56,217 nt of DNA from Candidatus Thiodiazotropha sp. (ex Monitilora ramsayi) (GCA_025655575.1 JAHXIP010000022.1:1-56217); one strand, 5' to 3'; counted from the first letter of the stretch, positions 45,137 to 56,217 are shown. Notes: a model not told the origin generated them from the letters alone. Made by a program: numbers and translations.

Positions 45137-45856
45137 ATGAGCAACGGTTCGCATAAGGGCATGCAGGAAAGGCTTGAGCAACTGGCGGAAGCACTGGCAT
45201 CCGGTTTTTCAGATATCGGTTGCAGTGTGGAACAGGTCTGTGGAGAGATCACGCTTGTGGTGCCGCGGGAACATCTCATCGCAGTGGCAACCCGCTTACG
45301 TGATGAGTCGCAGTTTGGTTTCGAGGAGCTGATCGATGTTTGTGGCGTCGATTATGGCGACTATGGGAATACCGAGTGGCAGACAGATGCGGCGCCTGAC
45401 ACCGGTTTCGGCCGTGGGGTCGAGGTGATCGGGCAGTTGGAAGCGATGGAAGAGAATCGCTTTGCCGCCGTTTATCACCTGCTCTCCATCAGTAACAATA
45501 CTCGTTTGCGACTGCGGGTTTTCGTCGATACGTCAGCACCGATCGTCGCTTCTGTTGTGCCTATCTGGGAAAGCGCCAACTGGTTTGAAAGAGAGGCCTT
45601 CGACCTCTACGGTATCCTGTTCGATGGTCATCCTGATCTGCGGCGCATTCTGACCGATTATGGCTTTATCGGTCATCCTTTCCGTAAAGACTTCCCGCTG
45701 ATCGGGCAGGTAGAGATGCGCTATGACCCGCAACTTGGCAGGGTGGTCTACGAACCGGTGAGTATTGATCCGCGCACCCTGGTGCCACGCGTGATTCGTG
45801 ATGATAACCGTTATCTGGCTGAAGATAACGAAACCCAGGACGCCGGCGATGCCTGA
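45137..45856 (+). CDS. nuoC: NADH-quinone oxidoreductase subunit C
   Basis: 239 residues, the separate (unfused) NuoC. Motifs: [48 protein letters not shown] and [18 protein letters not shown]. The acidic C-terminal tail ([11 protein letters not shown]) is usual. Part of the connecting fragment of complex I. Its stop overlaps the nuoD start (ATGCCTGA). Confidence 0.97.
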   Translation: MSNGSHKGMQERLEQLAEALASGFSDIGCSVEQVCGEITLVVPREHLIAVATRLRDESQFGFEELIDVCGVDYGDYGNTEWQTDAAPDTGFGRGVEVIGQLEAMEENRFAAVYHLLSISNNTRLRLRVFVDTSAPIVASVVPIWESANWFEREAFDLYGILFDGHPDLRRILTDYGFIGHPFRKDFPLIGQVEMRYDPQLGRVVYEPVSIDPRTLVPRVIRDDNRYLAEDNETQDAGDA

Positions 45857-47102
45857 AATCCGTAACTACACACTGAACTTCGGTCCTCAACATCCAGCGG
45901 CCCATGGTGTGCTGCGCCTGGTGCTGGAGATGGATGGCGAGGTGATCGAACGGGCCGATCCTCATATCGGACTGCTGCACCGGGCAACCGAGAAGCTGGC
46001 CGAGAGCAAGCCCTATAATCAGAGCATCCCCTACATGGACCGTCTCGACTATGTGTCGATGATGTGTAATGAGCATGGCTATGTGCGGGCTATCGAGAAG
46101 CTGCTGGGAATCGAAGCGCCGGTTCGTGCGCAATATATCCGCACCATGTTCGATGAGATTACCCGCATCCTCAACCATCTGATGTGGTTGGGTACCCATG
46201 CGCTCGATGTGGGCGCCATGACAGTCTTTCTCTACGCCTTCCGCGAGCGGGAAGATTTGATGGACTGCTACGAAGCGGTTTCGGGTGCACGCATGCATGC
46301 GGCTTACTATCGTCCGGGCGGCGTCTACCGGGACCTGCCTGATCGGATGCCGCAGTATCAGGCCAACCAATGGGTTACCGGTCGTGACGTGTCGAGCCGA
46401 AATGAAACCCGCCAAGGCTCATTGCTCGACTTCATCGAGGATTTTACCAACCGCTTTCCCAATCTGGTGGATGAGTACGAAACGCTGTTGACCGACAACC
46501 GTATCTGGAAACAGCGTACGGTTGGTATCGCTGTGGTTTCACCGGAGCGGGCCATGCAGTTGGGTTTTACCGGGCCCATGTTGCGCGGTTCCGGTGTCGA
46601 GTGGGATCTGCGTAAAAAGCAGTCCTATGCAGCCTACGACAAGGTTGATTTTGACATTCCCGTCGGCAAAGAGGGTGATTGCTACGATCGCTATCTGGTG
46701 CGGATCGAAGAGCTGCGTCAGTCCAATCGCATTATCAAACAATGCATCGAGTGGTTACGCAACAATCCCGGTCCTGTGGTGCTGGATGACTACAAAGTTG
46801 CCGTGCCTTCCCGCGGGGAGATGAAAGATGATATGGAGAGCCTGATCCACCACTTCAAGCTCTTTACAGAAGGTTACTGCCCTCCCGTGGGAGAGGCCTA
46901 TGCCGCCGTCGAGGCACCAAAAGGGGAGTTCGGATGCTACATCGTTTCAGATGGCGCCAACAAACCCTATCGTCTGAAGATTCGCGCACCGGGATTCCCT
47001 CATCTTGCCGCCATGGACGAGATGGTCAAGGGTCATATGCTGGCCGACGTGGTGGCGGTGATCGGCACCATGGATGTGGTATTCGGCGAGATCGACCGTT
47101 AG
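45849..47102 (+). CDS. nuoD: NADH-quinone oxidoreductase subunit D
   Basis: 417 residues from ATG 45849, overlapping nuoC. Quinone-binding residues lie in [12 protein letters not shown] and [15 protein letters not shown], then MMCNEHGY. Other motifs are GVYRDLP and RLKIRAPGF. Forms the quinone pocket with NuoB; related to the large subunit of [NiFe] hydrogenases. Confidence 0.97.
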   Translation: MPEIRNYTLNFGPQHPAAHGVLRLVLEMDGEVIERADPHIGLLHRATEKLAESKPYNQSIPYMDRLDYVSMMCNEHGYVRAIEKLLGIEAPVRAQYIRTMFDEITRILNHLMWLGTHALDVGAMTVFLYAFREREDLMDCYEAVSGARMHAAYYRPGGVYRDLPDRMPQYQANQWVTGRDVSSRNETRQGSLLDFIEDFTNRFPNLVDEYETLLTDNRIWKQRTVGIAVVSPERAMQLGFTGPMLRGSGVEWDLRKKQSYAAYDKVDFDIPVGKEGDCYDRYLVRIEELRQSNRIIKQCIEWLRNNPGPVVLDDYKVAVPSRGEMKDDMESLIHHFKLFTEGYCPPVGEAYAAVEAPKGEFGCYIVSDGANKPYRLKIRAPGFPHLAAMDEMVKGHMLADVVAVIGTMDVVFGEIDR

Positions 47103-47114
47103 AGCAATGATTGA

Positions 47115-47621
47115 ATGAGTACATCAGTAGTGAAAGACGTTATAGAGCTCTTCAACCCTGAAGTCAGGGCGGAGATCGACCGTTGGATTGCCAAGTATCC
47201 GCCGGAGTGGAAACAATCCGCAGTCATGGCTGCCTTGAGAATTGTTCAGGATGATAATGGGGGTTGGCTAACCACCGATCTGATGAACGATGTGGCAGCC
47301 TATCTGGAGATGCCGGCAATCGCCGTCTACGAAGTGGCCACCTTCTACTCCATGTACGAGTTGAAGCCCGTCGGCAAACATAAAGTCTGTGTCTGCACCA
47401 ATGTCTCCTGCATGATCAACAATGCCGACACCATCGTGGAACACCTGGAAAAGCGACTCGGCATTACCTTTGGTGAAGTCACTGAGGATGGCAGGTTCTC
47501 CCTCAAGGAAGTGGAGTGTCTGGGCGCATGCGGCGGCGCACCGATGATGCAGATTGGAAAACAGTATTACGAAAACCTGACCCCGGAGATCGTCGATGCG
47601 ATCCTCGAGGGCCTGGAGTAA
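47115..47621 (+). CDS. nuoE: NADH-quinone oxidoreductase subunit E
   Basis: 168 residues. The 2Fe-2S thioredoxin-like fold has Cys ligands in VCTNVSCMI and [12 protein letters not shown]. Works with NuoF in the NADH-oxidising module. [20 protein letters not shown] is conserved. nuoF starts six bases after its stop. Confidence 0.97.
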   Translation: MSTSVVKDVIELFNPEVRAEIDRWIAKYPPEWKQSAVMAALRIVQDDNGGWLTTDLMNDVAAYLEMPAIAVYEVATFYSMYELKPVGKHKVCVCTNVSCMINNADTIVEHLEKRLGITFGEVTEDGRFSLKEVECLGACGGAPMMQIGKQYYENLTPEIVDAILEGLE

Positions 47622-47626
47622 ATCCC

Positions 47627-48901
47627 ATGGCTAACGAAGTCTGCCTGCGAACCCTGGATCTGGAACGTCCCTGGCTGCTGGAACAGTACCAGAGCCGTGG
47701 TGGCTATGAGATGCTGAAAAAGGTACTCACAGAGAAGACCCCACCTGATGAGATCATCGAAGAGGTGAAAAAATCGGGCCTGCGTGGACGTGGCGGCGCC
47801 GGTTTTCCTACCGGTCTGAAATGGAGCTTCATCTCCCGCAATGCACCCGGTCAAAAATTTGTCGTGTGCAATTCGGATGAGGGTGAGCCCGGTACCTTCA
47901 AAGATCGTGACATTATTCGATATAACCCCCATCAGCTGATCGAAGGGATGATCCTGGCCGGTTACGCTATCGGTGCGACCCGGGGTTACAACTACATTCG
48001 CGGAGAATTCTGGGAACCCTACGAGCGCTTCGAACATGCGCTGGAGGAGGCCCGGGAGGCAGGCTATCTGGGTGAAAATCTGCTGGGTTCCGGTTTTGAT
48101 TTTGAATTGCACAGCCACCTCGGGGCAGGGGCCTATATCTGCGGTGAAGAGACGGCGCTGCTGGAGTCTATCGAAGGCAAAAAGGGGCAACCCCGCTACA
48201 AGCCGCCATTTCCTGCGCACTTCGGACTCTACGGTTGTCCGACGATTATCAACAATACGGAATCCCTCGCCTCCATCCCCATGATCCTGGAAAAGGGCGG
48301 TGAGTGGTTTTCGGATATTGGCGTCAAGAATAGCGGCGGTTCCAAGCTCTTCTCCATCTCGGGCAATATTAATAACCCAGGGGTCTTCGAGATTCCCATG
48401 GGTACCCCGTTTTCCAAGCTGCTTGAGATGGCCGGTGGTATGAAGGATGGCCGCAAGATCAAGGCAGTCATTCCCGGTGGGTCCTCCGCACCTGTGATCC
48501 CAGGGGATCAGATGATGGAGCTGACCATGGACTACGATGCCATCGCTGGTGCGGGCTCCATGCTCGGGTCCGGTGCCGTTGTCGTTTTGGATGACACCAA
48601 CTGTATGGTCAAGGTGTTGGATCGCATGTCCTACTTCTACCACGAGGAGTCCTGTGGACAGTGTACGCCTTGCCGGGAGGGGACAGGTTGGCTCTACCGT
48701 GTCGTACATCGTATCGAGACTGGCCAAGGCCGGCAGGAAGACCTGGACCTGCTGGATGACGTGGCTGGTAAGATCAGCGGCAAGACCATCTGCGCTCTGG
48801 GTGACGCGGCTGCCATGCCGGTACAGGGCATGTTGCGCCACTTTCGCGATGAGTTTCAGTATCACATCGACCACAAACGTTGCATGGTCGGGGCCGGCTG
48901 A
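47627..48901 (+). CDS. nuoF: NADH-quinone oxidoreductase subunit F (NADH and FMN binding)
   Basis: 424 residues from ATG 47627; an ORF extension into nuoE is not used. The Gly-rich NADH/FMN site [16 protein letters not shown] and the 4Fe-4S site [15 protein letters not shown] are present, with [19 protein letters not shown] between. It takes electrons from NADH via FMN. Confidence 0.97.
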   Translation: MANEVCLRTLDLERPWLLEQYQSRGGYEMLKKVLTEKTPPDEIIEEVKKSGLRGRGGAGFPTGLKWSFISRNAPGQKFVVCNSDEGEPGTFKDRDIIRYNPHQLIEGMILAGYAIGATRGYNYIRGEFWEPYERFEHALEEAREAGYLGENLLGSGFDFELHSHLGAGAYICGEETALLESIEGKKGQPRYKPPFPAHFGLYGCPTIINNTESLASIPMILEKGGEWFSDIGVKNSGGSKLFSISGNINNPGVFEIPMGTPFSKLLEMAGGMKDGRKIKAVIPGGSSAPVIPGDQMMELTMDYDAIAGAGSMLGSGAVVVLDDTNCMVKVLDRMSYFYHEESCGQCTPCREGTGWLYRVVHRIETGQGRQEDLDLLDDVAGKISGKTICALGDAAAMPVQGMLRHFRDEFQYHIDHKRCMVGAG

Positions 48902-48925
48902 GGTTAAGAGAGACAGATTACGACG

Positions 48926-51283
48926 ATGACAGATACCACAGTCACCATTGAAGTAAACGGCCGCGAACTGCAGGCGAAACCTGGCACGATGCTGATCGAG
49001 GTTACCGATGCGGCAGGGATTCGTATCCCACGCTTTTGCTATCACAAAAAACTCTCCATCTCAGCCAACTGCCGTATGTGCCTGGTCGAGGTGGAGAAAG
49101 TACCTAAACCGCTGCCGGCTTGCGCGACACCGGTTACCGACGGCATGAAGGTCTACACGCGATCCCCTAGGGCGTTGGCAGCACAGAAGGGAACCATGGA
49201 GTTCCTGCTTATCAACCATCCGCTGGATTGTCCGATCTGTGACCAGGGTGGGGAGTGCGAATTGCAGGATGTTGCCATGGGTTATGGCAACGATGTCTCC
49301 CGCTATACCGAAGGCAAGCGTGTGGTGGCCGACAAGAATATCGGCCCTCTGATCTCCACTGATATGACGCGCTGCATCCACTGTACCCGCTGCGTACGCT
49401 TTGGACAGGAGATCGCCGGCATTCGGGAAATGGGTGCTACCGGTCGTGGTGAGCACATGACCATCGGCACCTATATCGAGAAAAGCATCGATTCGGAACT
49501 CTCCGGTAATATCATCGATCTCTGTCCGGTGGGGGCATTGACCTCCAAGCCGTTCCGTTTCAGTGCCCGTGCCTGGGAGCTGACCCAGGTGGAAGGCATC
49601 GCACCACACGATAGTGTTGGTTCCAATATCAATCTTCACCTGCGTGGCAATAAAGTCATGCGAGTGCATCCGCGGGATAACGAGGCGATCAATGAGAGCT
49701 GGATCTCCGATCGGGACCGCTACAGCTATGAAGGTCTCTATGCTGATGACCGGCTGACCACGCCTATGATCAAAAAGGATGGTGAGTGGCATGAGGCGGG
49801 TTGGGAGATGGCCTTGGAGATGGCTGCGGCCGGTCTTCAGGAGATTGGGGACGGTGATCAGATAGCTGCCTTGCTCTCTCCCTCCGCGACCCTGGAAGAG
49901 CTCTACCTGGCGCAGAAGCTGATGCGCGGGCTTGGCAGTAATCATATCGACAGTCGTCTGCGCCAAGGGGATTTCCGACTGGACGAGACCGCTAGTACAG
50001 TCTCCTGGTTGGGCATGAAAATCAGCCAGATCGAGAGCCTGAATGCCGCTCTCGTGGTGGGTGGAAATCTACGTAAAGAACAGCCAATGCTGGCCCATCG
50101 GCTGCGTAAGGCAGCGTTGACCGGCGCGGATCTACACTACATCAATCCGCTGTTGCTGGAACTAAATCATGAGGCCTCCCAGACGGTCTGCACACCTGCC
50201 GGATTGCTGGATCAACTGGCGGCCGTTGCCAAGTCTGCTGGTGTAGCAGCCAAGGGCGCCATCGAAGAAGTCATCAAGTCTGCAAAAACTGATGAGTCCT
50301 CGAGCACCACTGCCGATGTACTCAAACAAGCAGAATCTGCCGCTGTGATACTGGGTGGCCTGGCCCAGTCCCATCCCGATTATGCGCTGTTCTGTCTCGT
50401 GGCATCGGCCCTGGCCGAAGCAACGGGATCGAACCTGATGGTGATGCCTACTGGAGCGAACAGTACCGGTGCCCAGATGGCCGGTGCAGTTCCCTACCTA
50501 GAGGCGGGTGGTAAGCCCGCACAGGCCAAAGGTTTGGATGTGCTGAAACTGCTGAAGATGCCCCGTAAGGGATATCTGCTGATGGGCATCGAGCCCGGAC
50601 TCGATTTTTGGAGTGGCGCGCTCTCCATGAGTGCGCTGCAAAGTGCGGATATCGTAGTTGCACTGACAGCCTATCGCAGCCCTGAACTTGAGGCCTGCGC
50701 CGATATCCTCTTACCCATGGCAATGTTTGCCGAGACATCCGGCACATTCATCAATGCTCAGGGTGACTGGCAGCAGAGCCGCGGTGCTGTGAGGCCTCAG
50801 GGTGAATCACGGCCAGGTTGGAAAATCCTGCGCGTGCTGGGGAATCTGCTCGACCTTGAGGGCTTCGACTATACGGATTCGGTACAGATTTCAGAGGAAC
50901 TCTCTGCTGTCTGTTCAAACGATGTGTTGGATAACCGGTTCTCATCATCGACTCCGATTGAGCGGCAACTCAAAACAGATAGCTTGCAACGTGGTGGTGA
51001 TACGCCGCTGCATGCGATCGATCCCCTGGTGCGTAGAGCCTCTGCGTTACAGCAGACACAAGATGCAGGCAGTGCAGTGATTCGGCTCCATCCCACCGAG
51101 GCTCAGCGTCTAGGCTTGACATCGGAGGAGATGGCATCAGTGAAACAGAACGGCTACCAGGCGAATCTGCCATTGGAGCTTGACGAATCCATCCCTGAGG
51201 GCTGCGTCTGGATATCGACGGGACTGGCGGCAACCGCCACCTTGGGACAGCCCTTTGGTGAAGTGACCGTGGAGAAGGCGTAA
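48926..51283 (+). CDS. nuoG: NADH-quinone oxidoreductase subunit G
   Basis: 785 residues. The N-terminal ferredoxin domain has Cys ligands in RFCYHKKLSISANCRMCLVE and PACATPV. A His/Cys cluster follows (NHPLDCPICDQGGECELQD), then CIHCTRCVRFGQEIAG. The rest resembles molybdopterin oxidoreductases without a cofactor, as in other NuoG, and is divergent in its C-terminal third. Largest subunit of the peripheral arm. Confidence 0.96.
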   Translation: MTDTTVTIEVNGRELQAKPGTMLIEVTDAAGIRIPRFCYHKKLSISANCRMCLVEVEKVPKPLPACATPVTDGMKVYTRSPRALAAQKGTMEFLLINHPLDCPICDQGGECELQDVAMGYGNDVSRYTEGKRVVADKNIGPLISTDMTRCIHCTRCVRFGQEIAGIREMGATGRGEHMTIGTYIEKSIDSELSGNIIDLCPVGALTSKPFRFSARAWELTQVEGIAPHDSVGSNINLHLRGNKVMRVHPRDNEAINESWISDRDRYSYEGLYADDRLTTPMIKKDGEWHEAGWEMALEMAAAGLQEIGDGDQIAALLSPSATLEELYLAQKLMRGLGSNHIDSRLRQGDFRLDETASTVSWLGMKISQIESLNAALVVGGNLRKEQPMLAHRLRKAALTGADLHYINPLLLELNHEASQTVCTPAGLLDQLAAVAKSAGVAAKGAIEEVIKSAKTDESSSTTADVLKQAESAAVILGGLAQSHPDYALFCLVASALAEATGSNLMVMPTGANSTGAQMAGAVPYLEAGGKPAQAKGLDVLKLLKMPRKGYLLMGIEPGLDFWSGALSMSALQSADIVVALTAYRSPELEACADILLPMAMFAETSGTFINAQGDWQQSRGAVRPQGESRPGWKILRVLGNLLDLEGFDYTDSVQISEELSAVCSNDVLDNRFSSSTPIERQLKTDSLQRGGDTPLHAIDPLVRRASALQQTQDAGSAVIRLHPTEAQRLGLTSEEMASVKQNGYQANLPLELDESIPEGCVWISTGLAATATLGQPFGEVTVEKA

Positions 51284-51286
51284 CCG

Positions 51287-52342
51287 ATGGAATTCTTTAT
51301 CAGCCTCTGGGAAGCACTTCCCGCTGAACTGCAATATCTGATCTGGACCCTGATCAAGATTATCGTAATCGTTGCACCGATGATGCTGGCGGTGGCTTAT
51401 TTTACCTATGCGGAACGCAAGATCATCGGCTATATGCAGGTGCGGATCGGTCCTAACCGGGTAGGCCCCAAAGGCTGGCTGCAACCGATTGCAGATGCGG
51501 TCAAGCTGATGTTCAAAGAGATCGTCATTCCCACCAACGCCAATAAGGCGCTGTTCCTCATCGCACCCGCGATCACGCTTGGCCCGGCGCTGGCGGCTTG
51601 GGCGGTATTTCCATTTGATGAGGAGCTGGTGTTGGCCGATATCAATGCCGGCCTGCTCTATATCCTGGCGCTTACCTCTGTGGGTGTCTATGGCGTGATC
51701 ATCGCCGGTTGGGCTTCCAATTCCAAATACGCTTTTCTCGGTGCCATGCGCTCTGCTGCCCAGATCGTGGCCTATGAGATTGCCATGGGTTTTGCGCTGG
51801 TGGGTGTCCTGGTTGCCGCTGGCAGCTTGAATCTCGGTGACATTATCAAGGCCCAGCAAGGCGGGCTTTTCTCCTGGTTCTGGTTGCAGTTGCTGCCACT
51901 CTTCGGTGTCTATGTCATCTCAGGTGTGGCAGAGACGAATCGAGCGCCGTTTGACGTGGCTGAGGGCGAGTCCGAGATCGTGGCCGGTTTTCACGTTGAG
52001 TATTCCGGTATGCTCTTTGCCGTTTTCTTCCTGGCTGAATATGCCAACATGATTCTGATCTCGGCCCTGACTGCGGTGATGTTTCTGGGCGGCTGGCTTT
52101 CCCCTTTTCAGGGTTGGCCGGTATTGGGTCCCCTGTTTGATTGGGTGCCGGGTTTCGTCTGGCTGGTGATCAAGACGGCCATTTTCATGTTTCTCTTTCT
52201 CTGGCTGCGCGCCACTTTTCCACGCTATCGCTATGATCAGATCATGCGGCTGGGGTGGAAGGTGTTTATTCCGATTACCATCGTCTGGATTGCGGTCGTA
52301 GGTCTCGCAGTGGTCTATCAACTACCCTGGTGGTTCGACTGA
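51287..52342 (+). CDS. nuoH: NADH-quinone oxidoreductase subunit H
   Basis: 351 residues, eight or so membrane helices. Motifs: [75 protein letters not shown], and [18 protein letters not shown]. Connects the quinone site to the proton channels. Four bases separate it from nuoG. Confidence 0.97.
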   Translation: MEFFISLWEALPAELQYLIWTLIKIIVIVAPMMLAVAYFTYAERKIIGYMQVRIGPNRVGPKGWLQPIADAVKLMFKEIVIPTNANKALFLIAPAITLGPALAAWAVFPFDEELVLADINAGLLYILALTSVGVYGVIIAGWASNSKYAFLGAMRSAAQIVAYEIAMGFALVGVLVAAGSLNLGDIIKAQQGGLFSWFWLQLLPLFGVYVISGVAETNRAPFDVAEGESEIVAGFHVEYSGMLFAVFFLAEYANMILISALTAVMFLGGWLSPFQGWPVLGPLFDWVPGFVWLVIKTAIFMFLFLWLRATFPRYRYDQIMRLGWKVFIPITIVWIAVVGLAVVYQLPWWFD

Positions 52343-52353
52343 GGAGGTCTCAC

Positions 52354-52842
52354 ATGAAAGTGTTATCGAACTATTTCAAGAGCCTTTTCCTGCTGGAGCT
52401 GTTCCGTGGTCTCAGTGTGACCGGGCGCTACCTGTTCAAGAAAAAATTCACCGTCATGTATCCGGAAGAGAAGGCGCCGGTATCTCCTCGGTTCAGGGGG
52501 CTGCATGCACTTCGCCGCTACCCCAATGGTGAGGAACGCTGTATTGCCTGCAAGCTTTGCGAGGCGACCTGCCCGGCATTGGCCATTACCATCGAGGCCG
52601 AACCCAGGGATGACGGTTCGCGCCGTACCACTCGATACGACATTGACCTCTTTAAGTGTATCTACTGCGGCTATTGCCAGGAGGCCTGCCCGGTGGATGC
52701 CATCGTCGAAACCCGTGTCTACGAATATCACTTCGAACAGCGGGGAGACAATGTGATGACAAAACAGGATTTGCTGACTGTCGGTGACAAACATGAGGCA
52801 CAGATTGCTGCTGATATAGAGGCGCAGTCCAAATACCGCTAA
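52354..52842 (+). CDS. nuoI: NADH-quinone oxidoreductase subunit I
   Basis: 162 residues from ATG 52354, set by the strong GAGGAGGT site at 52341-52348. Two 4Fe-4S ferredoxin motifs: [13 protein letters not shown] and [18 protein letters not shown]. Carries clusters N6a and N6b between NuoG and NuoB. Confidence 0.97.
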   Translation: MKVLSNYFKSLFLLELFRGLSVTGRYLFKKKFTVMYPEEKAPVSPRFRGLHALRRYPNGEERCIACKLCEATCPALAITIEAEPRDDGSRRTTRYDIDLFKCIYCGYCQEACPVDAIVETRVYEYHFEQRGDNVMTKQDLLTVGDKHEAQIAADIEAQSKYR

Positions 52843-52874
52843 GTTAAACGGTTGTATAGAAACGGGAACAATTG

Positions 52875-53477
52875 ATGACACTTGAAAAGTTGATCTTCTA
52901 CGTGCTTGCCGCAGTGGTGATCCTGGCGGCGATGATGGTTGTGACACGTCGCAACCCAGTACACTCTGCCCTGTTTCTTATCCTCGCTTTTGTTGCTTGC
53001 AGCGGCATTTGGATACTTGCTGAAGCTGAGTTTTTGGCCATTGTCCTGGTATTGGTCTATGTGGGTGCAGTGATGGTGCTGTTCCTGTTTGTGCTGATGA
53101 TGTTGGATATCGATCTTGCCGTACTCAGGGCGGGTTTCATCAAGATGCTGCCGCTGGGTGTCGTCATGGCCGTTGCTATGGCGGCGGAGTTGATTCTGGT
53201 CGTTCGTGCAGAGAACTTCGGTCTTGATAAGTATGCGGCGCCAGCCAGGCATGCCGCCGACTACAGCAACACCGAGGAGATCGGTAGCGTCCTCTATACC
53301 GTCTATATGTACCCTTTTGAGATTGCTGCAGTGATATTGCTTGTCGCTATTATCGCGGCAATCGGCCTGACCATGCGTAAGCGCCCCGATACCAAGTATC
53401 TCGATCCGACCAACCAGGTGTTAGTAAAACGTGACGACCGTGTTCGCATGGTCTCCATGGATGCCGAGAAAGGATGA
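52875..53477 (+). CDS. nuoJ: NADH-quinone oxidoreductase subunit J
   Basis: 200 residues from ATG 52875 (a TTG is one codon upstream). Five membrane helices with the family motif [20 protein letters not shown] and [20 protein letters not shown]. Membrane arm of complex I, next to NuoK and NuoA. Confidence 0.95.
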   Translation: MTLEKLIFYVLAAVVILAAMMVVTRRNPVHSALFLILAFVACSGIWILAEAEFLAIVLVLVYVGAVMVLFLFVLMMLDIDLAVLRAGFIKMLPLGVVMAVAMAAELILVVRAENFGLDKYAAPARHAADYSNTEEIGSVLYTVYMYPFEIAAVILLVAIIAAIGLTMRKRPDTKYLDPTNQVLVKRDDRVRMVSMDAEKG

Positions 53478-53484
53478 CACAGAT

Positions 53485-53790
53485 ATGATTGCACTCTCTG
53501 ACTACCTCATTCTCGGTGCCATACTTTTTGCCATCAGTATTGCGGGCATCTTCATCAACCGTAAGAACGTCATTGTCTTGTTGATGTGTGTGGAGTTGAT
53601 GCTGCTAGCGGTGAATATCAACTTTGTCGCTTTTTCCCACTTTTTGGGGGATAGCGCAGGGCAGGTTTTTGTATTCTTTATCCTCACTGTGGCAGCGGCA
53701 GAAGCCGCTATCGGACTGGCCATTCTGGTGGTGCTGTTCCGCAGCAAACAGAGTATCAATGTTGAGGACATGGATGCGTTGAAGGGTTAG
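53485..53790 (+). CDS. nuoK: NADH-quinone oxidoreductase subunit K
   Basis: 101 residues from ATG 53485, the normal length; the frame is open upstream but begins inside nuoJ. Three helices with [20 protein letters not shown] and [17 protein letters not shown], which hold the conserved buried Glu residues of the proton path. Confidence 0.97.
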   Translation: MIALSDYLILGAILFAISIAGIFINRKNVIVLLMCVELMLLAVNINFVAFSHFLGDSAGQVFVFFILTVAAAEAAIGLAILVVLFRSKQSINVEDMDALKG

Positions 53791-53845
53791 TCATGCTGTC
53801 CGCAAATGAATGTGAATAAACGCAAATAATCAAGTAGCGAGAGAT

Positions 53846-55834
53846 ATGGAAAATATCTATCTGACAATCGTACTGGTGCCTCTGATCGGGGCCATTATTG
53901 CCGGTTTCTTCGGTGGCACTATCGGGCGTAAAGGTGCCCATTGGGTGGCCAGTGGCGGTGTGGGTATTTCGGCTTTGCTTTCCCTATTCGTTCTGAAGCG
54001 TTTCATGTTCGATGGCGAGGCGATCTTCAATGGCCCGGTCTACACCTGGATGGTGAGTGACGGCCTCCATATGGAAGTGGGTTTTCTGGTCGATCAGTTG
54101 ACCGCGGTGATGATCAGCGTGGTCACCTTTGTCTCTTTCTGTGTGCATATCTATACCATCGGTTACATGGCTGATGATGAGCACAACTGGCCCAAGACCA
54201 GTCTGGCAGGACGCAACAGCTATCAGCGCTTCTTCAGTTATATCTCCCTCTTTACCTTCTCGATGCTGATGTTGGTCATGTCCAACAATTTTTTGCAGCT
54301 GTTTTTCGGTTGGGAGGCGGTCGGACTGGTCTCCTACCTGTTGATCGGATTCTGGTCGGTACGTCCGACAGCTATCTTCGCCAATCTGAAGGCCTTTCTG
54401 GTCAACCGGGTGGGCGACTTCGGTTTTATCCTGGGTATTGCTGCAATTGCCATGTACACCAACAGTCTTGACTATGCCGAAGTGTTCGCCAAGGCGCCTG
54501 GCTTGGCCGATACCCAGATCCAGATCTGGGGCGACAGCAGTTGGTCGCTGATGTCGGTGATCGGCATCCTGCTGTTCATCGGTGCGATGGGTAAGTCGGC
54601 ACAGGTGCCGTTGCATGTGTGGCTGCCGGATTCGATGGAAGGCCCGACGCCGATTTCCGCCCTGATCCATGCCGCCACCATGGTCACCGCCGGTATCTTC
54701 ATGGTGGCGCGCATGTCGCCCCTGTATGAGTTGTCGGAGACCGCCCTCAGCTTTGTGTTGATAATCGGTGCCACCACCGCCTTTTTCACCGGTCTGATCG
54801 GTATCGTGCAGAATGACATCAAACGGGTGGTTGCCTATTCGACCCTCTCTCAGCTGGGCTACATGATGGTCGCCCTGGGCGCTTCCGCCTATGCGGCCGG
54901 TATCTTTCATCTGATGACCCACGCCTTTTTCAAGGCACTGCTCTTCCTGGCGGCCGGTTCGGTCATCATCGGCATGCATCATGATCAGGATATCCGCAAC
55001 ATGGGAGGTATTCGCAAGTACATGCCCATCACCTATTGGACCTCGTTGCTGGGATCACTGGCGCTGATCGGCTTCCCATTCTTTTCCGGTTTCTTTTCGA
55101 AAGATGCCATTATCGAGGCAGTACACCACTCCAGCATCGCCGGTTCCACCTATGCTTATTGGCTGGTGCTGGCCGGCGTCTTCGTCACCGCGCTCTATAG
55201 CTTCCGCATGTTCTTCCTGGTCTTCCATGGCGAGGGTCCGCGGGATGAGCACGCCAAAGAGCATCTCCACGAATCACCCAAGGTGGTGACGGTGCCGTTG
55301 GTCCTGTTGGCGATTCCCTCGGTATTCCTCGGCTACTTCACCATCGATCCGATGCTTTTTGGTGACTGGTTCAAGGGTGTACTCCATGTCCTGCCAGAGC
55401 ACGATACACTGGCTGCGGTACAGGAGGTTGTCCATAGCGGCAACGGCATGCTGGCACATACTTATGCAAGCCCTGCCTTCTATCTGGCCATGGCTGGTCT
55501 GGGTATGGCCTTCTACATCTACATGATTAATCCGGCCATTGCCGATAAGGTTAAATCGATCGCCTCTCCCATCTATACCCTGCTGGACAAGAAGTACTGG
55601 TTCGACGAGATCTACCAGACGATCTTCGCTGCCGGCAGCCGCGGACTGGGTAAGATCCTCTGGCTGGTGGGTGATCGTGGTCTGATCGATGGTCTTGCAG
55701 TGAACGGTTCCGCCTATTCGGTGGGATGGCTGGCTGCCATCGTGCGCCATGTGCAGACCGGTTACCTCTATCACTATGCGATTGCCATGATTCTGGGTCT
55801 GCTCTTGCTGCTGACCTGGTTCGTATTTTTGTAA
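53846..55834 (+). CDS. nuoL: NADH-quinone oxidoreductase subunit L
   Basis: 662 residues, antiporter-like proton pump with ~16 helices. Motifs: FGWEAVGLVSYLLIGFW, GKSAQVPLHVWLPDSMEGPT, PISALIHAATMVTAG, VAYSTLSQLGYMM and THAFFKALLFLAAGSVI. The long lateral helix follows in the C-terminal region. Distal end of the membrane arm. Preceded by AGCGAGAG as ribosome site. Confidence 0.97.
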   Translation: MENIYLTIVLVPLIGAIIAGFFGGTIGRKGAHWVASGGVGISALLSLFVLKRFMFDGEAIFNGPVYTWMVSDGLHMEVGFLVDQLTAVMISVVTFVSFCVHIYTIGYMADDEHNWPKTSLAGRNSYQRFFSYISLFTFSMLMLVMSNNFLQLFFGWEAVGLVSYLLIGFWSVRPTAIFANLKAFLVNRVGDFGFILGIAAIAMYTNSLDYAEVFAKAPGLADTQIQIWGDSSWSLMSVIGILLFIGAMGKSAQVPLHVWLPDSMEGPTPISALIHAATMVTAGIFMVARMSPLYELSETALSFVLIIGATTAFFTGLIGIVQNDIKRVVAYSTLSQLGYMMVALGASAYAAGIFHLMTHAFFKALLFLAAGSVIIGMHHDQDIRNMGGIRKYMPITYWTSLLGSLALIGFPFFSGFFSKDAIIEAVHHSSIAGSTYAYWLVLAGVFVTALYSFRMFFLVFHGEGPRDEHAKEHLHESPKVVTVPLVLLAIPSVFLGYFTIDPMLFGDWFKGVLHVLPEHDTLAAVQEVVHSGNGMLAHTYASPAFYLAMAGLGMAFYIYMINPAIADKVKSIASPIYTLLDKKYWFDEIYQTIFAAGSRGLGKILWLVGDRGLIDGLAVNGSAYSVGWLAAIVRHVQTGYLYHYAIAMILGLLLLLTWFVFL

Positions 55835-55846
55835 AGGACGTTGAGC

Positions 55847-56217
55847 ATGATTGCCGATTGGCCCATTTTAACTCTTACCATCTGGCTCCCGATCATCGGT
55901 GGTTTCATGGTGCTCGCCAGTGGAGACCGTGAGGCGAACGCAACCAAATGGACCGCGCTGACCATTGCCATCCTGACCTTCATTGTCAGCCTGCCACTCT
56001 GGTTCGCCTTTGACAGCGCCACGGCAGAGATGCAGTTTGTCGAGCGGGTGCCCTGGGTGCCTGCCTTCAACGTTGAGTACTACATGGGCATCGATGGCAT
56101 CTCCATGCCGCTGATTATTCTTACTACTTTTATCACCCCGCTGGTTGTGATAGCCGGCTGGGAGGTGATCAAGTATCGTCCTTCACAATACATGGCGGCA
56201 TTTATCATCATGGAAGG
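55847..56217 (+). CDS. nuoM: NADH-quinone oxidoreductase subunit M (3' end outside window)
   Basis: ATG 55847, AGGACGTTGAGC as likely ribosome site, open to the window end (123 codons). Begins MIADWPILTLTIWLPIIGG; the later segment YYMGIDGISMPLIILTTFIT is conserved in NuoM. Second antiporter-like proton pump; nuoN is expected just beyond the window. Confidence 0.95.
   Translation, partial: MIADWPILTLTIWLPIIGGFMVLASGDREANATKWTALTIAILTFIVSLPLWFAFDSATAEMQFVERVPWVPAFNVEYYMGIDGISMPLIILTTFITPLVVIAGWEVIKYRPSQYMAAFIIME

Noticed and set aside
1..56217. CRISPR arrays, insertion sequences, integrases and phage genes
   Set aside because: None seen. The accessory region shows RHS duplication and composition change but no transposase, integrase, att-like repeat or spacer array.

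Overview
The window looks like the chromosome of a gammaproteobacterium of the free-living or symbiotic sulfur-oxidiser type (Chromatiales/Sedimenticola/Thiodiazotropha-like). This is an inference from protein character and gene order (carA-carB-greA-yhbY-rlmE-ftsH-folP-glmM-tpiA-secG-tRNA-Leu-nuoA-M), not from a database search. Two parts differ sharply. About 1-16.8 kb is an accessory region, much of it AT-rich, built around a Tad (type IVb, Flp) pilus locus with RHS/YD-repeat fragments at both ends. About 16.9-56.2 kb is mostly GC-richer housekeeping DNA. Accessory region: the window opens inside the C-terminus of an RHS protein (1-608) carrying a DUF6765-like tip, followed by a short duplicated stub of that tip. 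Next come a minus-strand radical SAM gene (645-1691), then tadB, tadC, a DUF192 gene, a TPR lipoprotein, an Lnt-like N-acyltransferase with an extra C-terminal domain, a Flp-like pilin, a TadG-like protein, a secreted unknown, a TadE pseudopilin, another secreted unknown, an unlisted 54-codon second pilin (10530-10694), cpaB, the cpaC secretin and an FHA-CpaF ATPase. The last gene is a TadE pseudopilin joined by a Gly/Asp-rich linker to the start of an RHS protein and cut by a TGA at the codon where a conserved Trp is expected (14566-15672; reading frame homologous to 15795). No CpaE/TadZ and no prepilin peptidase gene is seen here, so these must be supplied elsewhere or be absent. Middle region (16.9-31.8 kb): a minus-strand lipoprotein with its terminator, a small Cys-rich protein, accA, tilS, an unknown protein, a short sugar-phosphate transferase, a small lipoprotein, and a signalling group made of a FecR-TPR-beta-barrel protein and a CHASE2 class III cyclase (both minus strand), divergent from a Crp/Fnr regulator. 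The chaperedoxin cnoX and trxC follow. Housekeeping region (31.9-56.2 kb): carA, preceded by a possible leader-peptide/terminator attenuator, then carB, greA, yhbY (minus), rlmE, ftsH, folP, glmM, tpiA, secG, tRNA-Leu(GAG) with a strong terminator, and the respiratory complex I operon nuoA to nuoM (nuoM truncated by the window end). The best candidates for something new are the TadE-RHS fusion at one end of a Tad locus that has an RHS toxin-like C-terminus at the other end, and the FecR-TPR-barrel/CHASE2-cyclase/Crp signalling set.
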